Assembly: GCA_047967505.1 (NCBI GenBank)
Contig: CM106539.1
Length of the DNA: 64,000 nucleotides
Strand: one strand, 5' to 3'
Origin: Dipteris shenzhenensis
Taxonomy: Eukaryota > Polypodiophyta > Polypodiopsida > Gleicheniales
Shown here: positions 45,230 to 56,395 of the stretch, one piece after another
Layout of the letters: each line of letters opens with the position of its first letter
Position numbering within the stretch: position 1 is the stretch's first letter
Translations under genes and position numbers: made by a program
The notes under the pieces: model-generated
What the model was told of the DNA's origin: nothing
What the model saw: only the letters and a program-made list of their open reading frames with translations
The model's database searches: none

Positions 45230-45740
45230 GACAGGGCACAAAAAAAGGCTGGCAGGAAGTACGGATGCTGGGATGAAGCACTGTACGGACACAACGAAGA
45301 AACTGACAGAAACTGTACGGACAGATTAAGAGATTGCAAGAAGGACCGACAAGCTGTACGGGATCACTGACAGGCTGTACGGGACAACAGACAGTCTGTA
45401 CAAAAGAGTTAACGACTGTACGGATTGATTAAACGGGAAAAAGACGGACAGACTGTATGGGCTTTAGGAAGGAAAACTGCAGGTAAGAACTGACGTGCAG
45501 GGTTGAAAGGATCGGCGATGATACGGTAATCTGACGCAGAATCCGTACGGGAACCGTACGACGGCCGTACGATGGTATGGACAAAAAGATGGGCGCCAAA
45601 ACAACGACGGGCGATGCTGACCAGCAATCACGATCGACGCTCACCGTCACACACCGGCAGCCAACTCTCGTCGAGGCTCACACCACGCTCACCGTCACCC
45701 ACCGGCAGCCAACTCTCGTCGAGGCTCACCCTGTCACCAC
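45230..45740 (-). promoter_or_regulatory. LINE 5' UTR with CCGTACAG motif field
   Basis: Between 45281 and 45575 the motif CTGTACGG (sense CCGTACAG) or its core recurs at about 45281, 45311, 45353, 45374, 45395 (variant), 45414 and 45449, with three GTAC cores clustered at 45545-45570. Upstream, two 48-bp tandem units at 45638-45685 and 45686-45733 are almost identical. Repeated 5' UTR units commonly carry LINE promoters. CCGTAC with a GTAC core is also the known recognition core of plant SBP-box (SPL) transcription factors; binding here is inferred. Confidence 0.6.
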
Positions 45741-45772
45741 ACCACACACACCCCTTCCAACTACACACCACA

Positions 45773-45786
45773 CACACACACACACA

Positions 45787-45817
<31 letters not shown>

Positions 45818-45822
45818 CTTAC
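45773..45822. repeat. CA microsatellite (LINE target site)
   Basis: An interrupted (CA)n tract ends ACACTTACTT. The other half of the target lies at 40109-40126. Confidence 0.85.
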
Positions 45823-48140
45823 TTCATTGTACCCCATCATCCCCTATGTGTGGCTGTATTCACTTCCCTCAGGGTTAGGAATTGCTCTAGGTTATCACCT
45901 AGGGAAGAGAACTCTTGATCTTAACTCTCTTAATATCTTAAACTTGAGACGCGTCACTGAAAACAGAGGAAGTATGAAAAGCAACCAGTAAGGTGACAGA
46001 ATTACCTCAGAAACACCCTCACTACCAGACAAGACCAGCTTTCTCTAGCTGACTGAGGTTGAAAGCCATGAAAGGGATCATAAGCAGCCACTTCTGTCGC
46101 TATTGTAGCATGCCTTTTGTGAGTGAATGATGATGTGATTCCAGTAGAGAGTGCACAATGAGGCAACCAATGGCTGGGGGTGAAGGGAGAGGTGGTGGCT
46201 TTGTAGGAGGTGGTCCCGTCAGGAGATATTGCAAATTTGGAAATGTGTGGCACTCAAACTGGATGGCAGGGTATCAACCCTGCTCCTGTTCAAGGTCCTG
46301 CTCTCTGGTCCCATGGTTGCAATCGATTGCCTTCTGTGTGCATTGCTTCTGGATGAGATCTGGCTCCTGCTAGCTGTAAATCTATTGGACACCTCATCCC
46401 CAAATGCAGAAGCTAAGTCAAGCAAATTATTATTAGACTATTCCTAAACCTCAAGGCAGTTGGGCTTCCTTCCCTGTGTCTGCCACTAGACATTGGAGAC
46501 AGACCATCTGAAAAGGTTAATGACATGCTAGGAGTCATAGAATTCACCTCGCAGGAAACTAGCCTCCTTAAACGTCTTGATCAGAGTTTAAATTAGAGGC
46601 TTTCTGCATTACAATTTGGGGATAGCTCGTGTGGAAGTTCAGCTCCGAGGATGATCCATTGCCCCTTTTGCTAACTGATTGTTACATGAGTGTGCACCAT
46701 TTAGGGCTACAACATTAGGGACCCCCACTACTTTCTTATGGCAAAAACAGTACAGAGCTCCAGCTATTGAAGAACTGGGAGCAGAAGGCAAGACATCAAC
46801 AACAGAAGAGCAGCTTAGGTTGCTTACATTGTGTCTGCTTGATCAAGCTCCACTGGTAGAACCAACATCATCACCACCACTTCGTCTGGACCCTGTGAGC
46901 TGAGGACCAACTGATCGTAACCTGCCATTTGAAGTGCCTTGTGGAACACTTTTCCTCCTGCATGTTGTACCACTTGCACTACCAGTAAGCTGCCCTAAGT
47001 GCCTTAATGGATTGAGTGTATTGCCACTCCATCTTAAAGTCTGAACACCAGCAATGGCATTGATTTGAACATCAGAATGGCAAAGGTGTCTTGCACTGTG
47101 CTTCCTCTTTTTGTCTGCGATCGCAAAGACATCAACACATTGGCAATCAGATGAAGAACTAGATAACAAACAACCTTGAGAGACTTTGGGAGTTGTACAC
47201 CCATGAAGTCTATCCTGATCAAGGGAGAAAGCACTGCTTGTAACAATGTGAGCCCATTTAGCATCTGATACAGATGATCCCTTAGTAATGAAACAACTGG
47301 CTGATGAAGATCATATATCCTCTGTTTCTACAGGAACATCAGCACCTCTGTAGCTTCTATGTCCAAGTCTGATCCAGAATCATCATAACTGCCTAAAAGG
47401 CAGCGTATTGCATTCTACAGGTCCATTGATACCCTAACGTGAGGATCTTTTAGAGGTGAAAAATAATTTGGAGGGCTAGATGATGACGTGATGGCTGGAA
47501 ACGGGGAAGGCTGCAATTCTCAATGCACTGACTTGATGTATTGTGAAAGAGCCATTAGTCAGTCTCGTAAGATCATCTAAGACTGTGGGAGGAAAAGAAC
47601 GAGTCTACAGTTACGACAGTGTCCACAGTCATTCCAGGAATAACTTTCATAAGAACTTGTACCACATGTTCACATTTTTTGTAGTTGTCATTATGTAGTG
47701 GCACTCTATATGGTGGTGACGTCTTTTGCAATTTTCTGCATCAAGAAGAGGATTGTGAACATTAGATTGCAGGGCAATTCTATTACACCTCAAGATGATT
47801 GTCATTATCACTTGAAGGCATCTTTCCAAGTTCTGTGAAGACACATACACACATGATCCTAAAAGAGAAGAAATACAACAATTAAAACAGGCTGACACAC
47901 AATCATCTGCCAGCTTGCCAGACGAGTACAGAGAGCAATTTCTCAATTTCAATACAAGTGCTATCCCGCTCCTTATTTTTTGCCCCATTTCTAACACAAA
48001 AGACGGGCCGTGTCTCGGTTTGATTTCACAACAATTTGTTTGATTGGAATCCTCCTGAACCGTGTTCAACTTTGACCCGGCAAAATATATATCCGTGGGG
48101 CAAAATAGGTTAAAAATCTGAGAAGAAGGCACCTACCAAA
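45823..48140 (-). other. Possible decayed multi-exon coding region
   Basis: Several minus-strand frames have non-biased, Ser/Arg-rich composition (48132-47647; 47264-47034; 47169-46843; 46425-46219; 46253-46002) and lie in one orientation. They could be exons or a decayed host gene. No domain is recognised and the splice sites are not clear. Chance is a real alternative. Confidence 0.25.
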
Positions 48141-50239
48141 GATCGAATTTGGACTGAGGCCTGGGAGAAGTAGGCTTATGACCTAGACATGAACAAACTG
48201 ATTTGCAATGATGAGATGAACTTCAATCTCTCTTCATCTATTTGGTGAATCGATGCAAACTTACCCCAAAACAGACTAGTCCTAGACCAAAAATTTGAAT
48301 GATCAGATGCAAAGGAGCAAGTAATCTGTGGATAGGTAGATGATTCTTCAACACTCTTTCCGTCTGTTTGGTGAATTGATGCAAAAAAAGTTACCCCTTA
48401 GATCAATGATTTAAATGGTCAAATGCGAAGGAACAAATACGTAGATGATTCTTCAACACAACACCATCGAGGAAACTCTACACAAATCAGAAGGATAATC
48501 ATTTAAAGAAGTCACTTACCTAATAGCTTGGCAATTAAGTATGCAGGGGGACGTTTGCATCAGCAAGTTCTAACGCTCTTTTGATATCTTCAAGAGACCA
48601 CTGTACTTGCAGATTCAAATCCGACAAATGCAGGGAGGAAATCTCGCCCAGGTCTGTGAAAGGAGCAGCAGAATTAGTGAAGCCACTCATTTCACAGTGA
48701 TGAACGGGATCAATGGCTTCTTTGAATCCTTATCCAATGGTATACTCTCTGTATGTAATAGAGTAGAAAAAGCTGAAAGAGGTGAACAATGCCCTCATAA
48801 TAGGAGGTGGTGCTGTAGGTTTTGAAAAATAATTCCATGGGAATGTTGAAATGTGTAAATCAGATATTGAGGGCCAAGATGTTCACAAATGAGTTCAACA
48901 GTTCAACGGCCTATAACTGTTGCAACTGAAGTTGGAGAGTAACAGAGAGATTTATGGAAATTTAGGACGCATGATATCCACTTTCTAGCCAAGCTTTACA
49001 CACTCCAACATTGAAATCGTCAAACCATACCTTAGTCTTTGTTGTACATATTCTGGCCTACCTTACTTGCTTTGATTTGTCTTCTGCACAACAATGTGAA
49101 TGTTAAAGTAATCATTTAACACTTATGACCAAGGATATGTGTAAAGCTAACGCTTATATATATATTTAACACTTATGACCAATTCGGTGAATAAGCTTTA
49201 AGTGAAGGATGTTTTGCAAATCGTACCATTGGTTAAAGAAGATAGCCTTCATTTTGAATGACTTTCTTTTAAGAAATGGGTCATTTGTAACAAGAGCAGT
49301 GAATGTGAAGAACAAAAATCTCCACCTTTATTGCACCACTCATTTCATGTATTATTATGACAATGCTTCTTAAGAAAGAAAATTTGCAAGGTATAAATCA
49401 ATACTTTATTCATATGTTGAAGAGCTTCCCTTTACGTGTGATGATGATTTCTTTCCAATGCCAGAATTCTGGTAAGAGCAATGCTATAATCAAAAAACGT
49501 TCTGTTTTGCTTTGTTTAGGACTTATTGCGCCACATTGCAATCTGTGGTTAGGTTGTGTGGCACTTTCATTGTCGGTAACATTTTGTTGCTCGAGTACTT
49601 CCACAAATTATTTGTATGTAAGGTCTGCTTTTCCATAATCTCTTTCTTCTGGTTTTCATTTGTTAACTGTAAAATGTGAATTGTCATGGAAGCTTTTATT
49701 ATGGTACACAAGTAGTGCACTTGAACATTTATTTTTCACAAGGAAGCCCATTTATTTATTATGGTTCGTGTGCTAGATTATAGTCCACAATTTAACCCTC
49801 AAGGCTTACTTCATAGTGATCAGACACATGTGCAGGTATTTTTGCAAATTTCATTTTAAGTACACAACAACTGCACTTTAAGATTTTCACATGCATGTCC
49901 GCGATGTTCTCATATATTCTTCCTAATTTTGAAGTGTTGTGAATATGCATTTGTACTATACGTCATTTACATTCAAATTTGTACTCTGTTTAAATGTGGC
50001 AACAAATACATGATTACGTACAACTAAAACAAAGGGGTCTACACTTGAAGAGTGCACTAAGCTATGAACATTTACCTGCATCATGAACAGTACACTTTTG
50101 CATTACAAGTTCATTTTCTTTTTTTTGTAGACACAGACCTTATTAAATGTGTAAATCTTTGGATGGTGCATTTAATGTTGTATATGATAATTAGTTCCCT
50201 ACACGTAGTTAATCTTCTTTACGGTAATTCATTGCAAAA
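48141..50239. other. No recognised feature
   Basis: This is AT-rich sequence upstream of the Helitron Rep remnant. The zinc-finger N-terminus expected of Helitron Rep was not found here. Confidence 0.4.
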
Positions 50240-51410
50240 GCAAAACTACCAGAATTGAACAGAGAAATACAAACGCACAGACACAAAGCAACATGCAAGA
50301 AAAATAAGAATATTCTCTACTGCTTCAACTATCCTAAGCCTCCAATGTGTACGACTCGCATATTGCTCCCACTAGAGAAAATATCAAACAGTGAATTACT
50401 TGCAACTTACAAGCGCATTGACGAACAACTTCATCTTGAGCACTTGACACTAATAACGAACTTCGAATCTTGTCTTCAAATATTAGACATGGTAGAGGAT
50501 GATTACATTCTTAATATGATCATGCATTCAAGCACCCACTGTCTTCCTTCAACGACCTAGTCGATGCGTACACTAACTCTTTCAATAAGAAAATTGCTCA
50601 CTTATGGAATGTAAACTCAGACATTCAATTCATATTATGGAGCGGCAAGCTATTGTACATCTTACATTACGAAAGCTGACAACACAATCATGAGAGCGTT
50701 GCAAGAGACAATGAGCACATGTATAGAGCAAAGCCTGCAAATAGAAGAACAATTGTGTCGTCTAGGCAACACATTCTTAAACTCACAACAACTAAGCTCA
50801 CATCTTGCAGCATACATTTGTCTATTGCTCCTGCTATCATCAGCCTCTAGAAAATGTGTGCATTAACATAAGCACAGTTGAGGAGCGAGCGTTTGTGCTT
50901 AAAAAGAGAGCCACATTAGAATGCATGGACCCCGACTCCACAGTTTAAACATTATTGATAAATACTTATATCGAAATGTCATGCTAGAGAACATCTGCTT
51001 GGCATTGTACACTTCATAGTACAATCCAAACATGTGAAGTGCAAAGATACTAAAGGAACCTGGAGTCATTAGGTACGTGAGATGCAATAAACAAAAGGAC
51101 CTAGCCAACTACTTTTGAGAGAGATGCCTTCTATAATTACCATTCTACAATACAAAAAATGACAATCTAAATGGGAAAGAATCATGGCATCATGTACATG
51201 AACACAATATTCAGACTATCGAACAAAATATGACATCATAAACTTCGACTACAAGGTCATTTAGGACAGTGACCCCAACTGGGGCACACTGCAAAGGACA
51301 CAACTTGAACCGTGAATGAAGACATTGCAAGTGACCTACATGCCAGACACATTGAACAAAAATAAACACATAGTATGTCCACATAGAAAACATGCACAGT
51401 CATACAAAAT
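50240..51410 (+). pseudogene. Helitron Rep domain remnant
   Basis: 50255-50560 reads HRHKATCKK...YCFNYPKPPMCTTRILLPL, the conserved block between Rep motifs in Helitron transposases. After a frameshift, LWNVNSDIQFI and then ASYCTSYITKADNTIM (about 50640-50690) give the Y-x3-Y-x2-K double-tyrosine catalytic motif of rolling-circle Rep. LCRLGNTFLNSQQLSSHLAA, SRKCVH and RAFVLKK follow to about 50910. Beyond this, to 51410, lies the Rep-helicase spacer, also present inverted at 55240-55700. Several frameshifts and stops make it inactive. Confidence 0.8.
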
Positions 51411-51417
51411 GACGTTC

Positions 51418-53003
51418 ACTTTCCATCTTCGTACTATATATTTTTCCCCCCATAGGAATGGCCGACATTTGGGATCCAATCATATTCCATGAGGCCTATA
51501 ATGACGACAACGAAGATCACCCTGAAGAACCAGAAGTAGAAGATCCCCATAAAAATTATGGGATGATGCAACAAAAGCCTTTGACGAGGAAAAAGACATG
51601 AAGATGGAAAAGCATGAAGTCCCAAATACTAAACACCCACCCAACCCAAGTTGCTCACACAAGAACACTTTTCTTGATGTGGTGGAGGGATGGGTTTGTG
51701 TGCACTACAGCGTTACAGTGGAATCAATTGAAAACATGTCCTCCTTGCCTTAGTGTACCTAATAAATGAAAAGACTAGCAGCTACTACCTAAGACATATT
51801 ACGCATTTTCATATTTTATGCACATACATTACACTTAAAAAAATATTATGGTCATTGTCATTATTATTTTTTTGTTCCATCCTTTCCATATCAAGATTAT
51901 GAAGGTTTTATGAATCTATATATTGTTGAGGCATGTGTGCACATACACCTTAGGATTAAGGGGGTAGGCACTTTAGGGATCTTTATATGGGCATGACGGT
52001 TGGTTGTTCTTGATCTTGAAAGATAGTTTTCTTAGATGTGTCTTAGGGGAAGTTGTCTCTCTCGCTCTCTCGAACACACACACAGATTCAGCAATACAAC
52101 ACAGTTTTATGGATTCTCTTGGAGCATGGTGTGTCTCTCGCACTTGTGTCTTTGATATGCATTATGAGATTTCCTCTTGAGGGAGGTATCTTCCCTACAA
52201 CACATACTACTACATCAATGGCTTAACTGTTCATCTGCTAAGTTTTCATTGAAAGCAGCCACTTATATGTGCTTCACAACTCCTCATTTGGCAAGGCCTA
52301 TTGTAGACTCTCCACTTGTTGTTCTTTGGGTATTGCAAATGGATGCTAGAAAACTAAAATCAACAAGTGGAGGGTCCACAGTATGCCCTACCAAATAAGG
52401 AAATGTGAAGTACATCCAAATGGCTACTTTTAGAGTGAAAATTTAGCAGATGAACAATTAAGCCATTGATGCCATAGTATATAGATTCATAAAACCTTCA
52501 TAATTTTGATATGGAAAGGATGGAACAAAAAAATAATAATGAGGATGATCACAATATTTTTGTAACTATAATGTATATGCATGAAATATGAAAATGCATA
52601 ATATGTCTTAAGTAGTAGTTCGTAGTCTTTTCATTTATTAGATACACTTAGGGAGGGGGGAAATGTTTTCAATTGATTCCACTATAATGCCGCAATGCAC
52701 TCAAACCCATCCCTTTGCCTCACCCAGAAAAGTGTTCTTGTGTGAGCAACTTGGATTGGATGTGTGTTCAGTTTTTGGGGCTTTCTCCTTTTCGGTCTTC
52801 ATGTCTTTCTCCTTTTCGATCTTCATGTCTTTCGCCTCGTCAAAGGCCTTCGCTACATCATCCCATAACTTTTTATGGGGGTCTTTGTTTTTGGTTCTTT
52901 AGGGTGATCATCGTTGTCATCATTGTAGACTTCATGGAATATGATTGGATCCCAAGTGTCAGCCATACTTGCGGGGAAAAAGGATTTAGTACAAAGATGG
53001 AAG
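51418..53003. repeat. Large inverted repeat (foldback)
   Basis: The left arm (51418-52325) and right arm (52363-53003) are reverse complements, about 85-90% identical by eye, around a centre of about 37 bp. Both arms begin with a frame MAD(I/T)WDPIIFHE, acidic and short, pointing inwards. The left arm is longer because an LTR-like 280-bp piece sits in it. Outer flanks are Helitron sequence in opposite orientations. Confidence 0.8.
51924..52203. repeat. Solo-LTR-like insertion in the left arm
   Basis: These 280 bp are absent from the matching place in the right arm (near 52485). They begin TGTTGAGGCATG and end TTCCCTACAACA, so they have TGTTG...CAACA ends. No exact target duplication is visible. 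Confidence 0.55.
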
Positions 53004-53159
53004 AGGAAGCAGGTTTTTTTAAGGGTAAAATAGTTTGAAATGTTGAAGCAATGGAAAAATGAAATGGCAAAATCATGGAAGTTTAAGAACAAGATTTTCA
53101 ATTATAAGTACGTGAATGGTGCGTACCGTCGAACGTTGTGAGTGGTTATTCGAATTGTC

Positions 53160-55190
53160 TTTGTTTTGTTATCTAGTTTGTTGGGAGTTTGAAGGCCATG
53201 TACATAGGGGAGTGATTAGACCAATAAGAGTAGTTTGTACCTATTGCACAGTGATGATTATATGTGTTCATCCACATATGGTCTAGTGTGCTATTGTAAA
53301 TTGTTGCGTAGCTCTAGATTCGTTGGGTGCAATTGTAGGTGTCCATTAATTTTTGTAAGGCTAACATTTTGTTGCATCTAATATTTGCATCGATGTTGAA
53401 ATCACCAATGATTATGAGTGGCTCATGCTGGGGTATAATATCTAGGGTTCTATGCTATAGGAAGGTTTGTACAAGAGATTTTGGAGGTCTATATATGTTC
53501 AATACATGGAGTAGGAATTTTGAGTTCTCATTGAATTTGGTTGCAATTATTTCGATGTCGTGAATGGAAATTACATCGGTGGCTGTTTAGAGTTTGTGTT
53601 TTCCTATAGTAGGTGGAGGTGCTGAGGCTACCAAAAATGTGAACATCTACAAAATGTTCTGCAAGGTAAGACTTTCCTGATATGTTTCTTGTTTCTTGTA
53701 GACATAGAATGTCTCATTTCATGAGGTTATTGTCGGAGAGAATATTAGCTTTGAAATAATGGATTGAGAGGGTGTTTAAAGATTGGATTATGACATGAGT
53801 GGCTATGTATTCATTGAACATGTAGACACTACACTGCCATCGAGCTAGTGTTTGTAAATGGGTCATCTCTTTCGTAACTATTGGATCTAGTTTAAAGTTT
53901 GAATTATCAAACTTGTGTAAGAGGTGTAGGTTGTCTATATTTTTCACTCATGAAAGGGCAATGTATGCTAAGCCATGTGATGAGACCCCTTTTGGGCTGA
54001 ACACTAATTTGGCCATCATGAGGCCTTCTGATCTATGGATTGTTCTTGCAATAGCATGCTAGATTGGAAACTGTGTTCTCGTAATTGTGTTAAAGCTATT
54101 AGTGCCAACTTGAATTTCTTTAGTTACTTGTTTTATAGGTGTCCATGGTTTTGTCACAAGATGCGAGTACAAATGTTGGCTCGCATATCAGAGACAAGAT
54201 CCAGCTGGAGTGGGTTTGAATTCAATCCACATTATTGCATGTTGTTCGTATTCCATTACTTTCTTGAATAGTCCATGTGCTCCATTCACAACACCATCTT
54301 GCACATCGATATTTCTTGCGCACAGTTCCAGGAGCATTCCTGATTTTAATGCTAGCTTATGTGAGAGGCCACATGTAGCCTTAGGATCTTATGGGATTCA
54401 TAGGCTCCTCTAACATGTGTTATTTTTCTTATCAATTGCATAGATAATGTAAGCTTCTCCCATGGCCATTTGAAAAGTTTTGTCATTGTGTGCCTACATT
54501 TCATTATTTGTGTAGGATAAGTGCGAAAATGTGTGATCATTTGGTGGGGGTTTGTGACATTTTCTATTAAGGTAGTCAATGTCAGATTGTGTGTGTTGAC
54601 AGATGTGTATGCAATTGAGGATGTCGACAAACAATTTATCATTTTGTCACATTGTTTGTTTTAGTTCATAGCATTGTGGTTTCGTATGCCAATATGTGCT
54701 TGCCAAGGCATCTACTCCTTTTGTGTCCATCTTAAAGACCCAGCTATTGTGGATGGGTCTGACTTGGTACAGATCACCGCATATGATCATGTCAACACTG
54801 CCAAAGTGTTGCTGATGCTTGCGCTTTATGGATCTCAGTCGCTGGTTAGTGAAGTTCAAGATTCACTTCCCTATGAGTAAAATTTCATCCAGCACTATGA
54901 GTTGGAGCTCTGAGTAATGCATTGACAATGAATCTAGTTTCTTAGATGTAAGGGATAGAAGATCTTTTGAGTTTAATGGCAAATGGAGCATAGAGTGCAA
55001 AGTCATGCCATTTATGTTGAATGTGGCCTTACCAGTGTATGCCATTAGCAATGCTTTTGGCAACAATGAAGTCTTGTTGTTGTGATCTAGAGTAGTGGCA
55101 AAGCAAACCTTGGACTATCATAAGTAATGTGTATATCTTGCCCGTATGTGGACCTCAAGTGAAGAACAGATGCAGTGGTTTGTTTGGATT
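53160..55190 (-). pseudogene. Helitron PIF1-type helicase with endonuclease domain
   Basis: Reading downwards from 55190: a Walker A remnant FFT-stop-GPHTGKIYTLL (about 55160); then TGKATFNINGMTLHS and ELQLIVLDEILLIGK (Walker B, 54870-55040); MIICGDLYQVRPI (54790); and, with frameshifts, ITRTQFPIQHAIARTIHRS and GLAYIALSRVKNIDNLHLL (helicase motifs V-VI, 53900-54080). An endonuclease region follows: SDNNLMK-stop-DILCLQET (about 53700), IIIGDFNID (53400) and STLDHMWM (53275). This order, helicase then apurinic-type endonuclease, is that of Helentron-type Helitrons. Many stops and frameshifts make it inactive. Confidence 0.85.
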
Positions 55191-55239
55191 TGTTCTCTTT
55201 TTTAGCATGACATCATCGAAGATGAGTCTTTGTTCAGTA

Positions 55240-55700
55240 GTTAGAGTACAAAGCTGATTGTAGTAAACATCATTTTGTATGACTCTGTATGTTTTTTGTG
55301 TGGACATACTATGTGTTTGTTTCTGTTTAGTGTGTGTTTGGCATGTAGGTCACTTGCAATGTCATATCTAGCTTTTGGATGTTGATTAGTGCTTGTGTAT
55401 TCATGTTTGTTTACGGTTTCAAGTTGTGTCATTTGTAGTATGTCCTAGTATTGCATTCATGTACATGATGCCATGATTCTTCCCGAGTTAGATTGTCATT
55501 TTCTGTATTGTGGAATGGTAAGTATAGAAGGCATCTTTCTCAAAAGCAGTTGGCTAGGTTCTTTTGTTTATTGTATCTCACATACCTGACGACTCTTGGT
55601 TTCTTCAGTTTTTTCGCACTTTGCATGTTCGGGCTGTACTGTGAAGAGTACAATGCCAACCAAGTTGTTACACCTTTATGCTACACCTTTTTATGGCCCT
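55240..55700 (-). repeat. Inverted copy of Helitron Rep-helicase spacer
   Basis: This is the reverse complement of about 50930-51410 with roughly 80-85% identity by eye; for example, the FCLL(H/Y)LTYL antisense frame is found in both. It lies just upstream of the helicase remnant in the minus sense. Confidence 0.8.
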
Positions 55701-55779
55701 CACATGTTGGAGACTTTTGACATTCAGTACTACATTTGATACTTTACATGACATTGGTGCTATAGTTTGTACTCATATG

Positions 55780-56370
55780 ACACCCATTTTTGTATTAACA
55801 GGGAGCCATTTGATAGAGTAGTGAGCCTTTACCATGTTCCCACCCCTAGGTAGATTAGGAAAGCCATCAAACATCATAAACTATGTAACAAATGGCCCTA
55901 AAAGGGGCAATTAGGAGATTAAGGTAACCTTTAGGGTTCACCCATTGTAGAGGTATAAAAGCCTTAGATTTGGCTTTGTGCCTCATTCTTGTGGTTGTGA
56001 GATTGGGAATAGAGCTTTGGAGCCTTGGCTTCCTTTCCCCATCCTTTGTCTCATTCTTGCATTTGTGAGTTCCCTTTGATGCTTTCACCCTCTCCCCTTC
56101 TCCCCATAGCATTCCTTTCTCCCCTCCCTTCCTTCTCCCCTTCCTTCCCCTTCCTTTGACTTCCTTTGAGCACCTAGGAGAGCACAACACTAGGATCCAA
56201 GAGCACCCATCTTTACACTTTGGGTAGATCTTAAGCTTGTGGCAAGCATTTTCTTGCTTAGTGGAGAGGGAGTACCTCTCACTTGCACCCCTCTACACCC
56301 CTACAAAGACAAAGAGGGTTCTTGGCTAGTTGATCCTTGAAGAGCATGGGTCTTCTCCCAAGAATCAACT
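55780..56370 (+). repeat. Gypsy element D: probable 5' LTR
   Basis: This lies directly upstream of a tRNA-Asp-type primer site. TATAAAA lies at 55954-55960. No partner LTR is in the window, so both ends are approximate. Confidence 0.45.
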
Positions 56371-56377
56371 TAATAAA

Positions 56378-56395
56378 TGGCGGGGTTGCTAGGGA
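56378..56395 (+). other. Gypsy element D: primer-binding site, tRNA-Asp type
   Basis: TGGCGGGGTTGCTAGGGA matches TGGCGCCGTTGCCGGGGA at 14 of 18 positions. Confidence 0.6.

Larger units (their letters stand above)
40125..45775 (-). mobile_element. Near-complete L1-type LINE
   Basis: The order on the minus strand is a 5' UTR with tandem 48-bp units and a CCGTACAG motif field, ORF1 with nucleic-acid-binding domains, ORF2 with endonuclease and RT, a short 3' UTR, and a 10-base poly(A) (40125-40134). Both flanks are CA microsatellite ending ...ACACTT (40109-40126 and 45773-45822), which fits insertion into a CA repeat with duplication of the target. Only two in-frame TAG codons spoil the coding frames. 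The 5' boundary is approximate. Confidence 0.85.

Noticed and set aside
45572-45991. 139-codon plus-strand frame with Thr/His repeats
   Set aside because: It is made by the 48-bp LINE units and the CA microsatellite, antisense to the LINE.
54035-54271. Plus-strand frames across the Helitron helicase
   Set aside because: Antisense to the helicase remnant; no motifs of their own.
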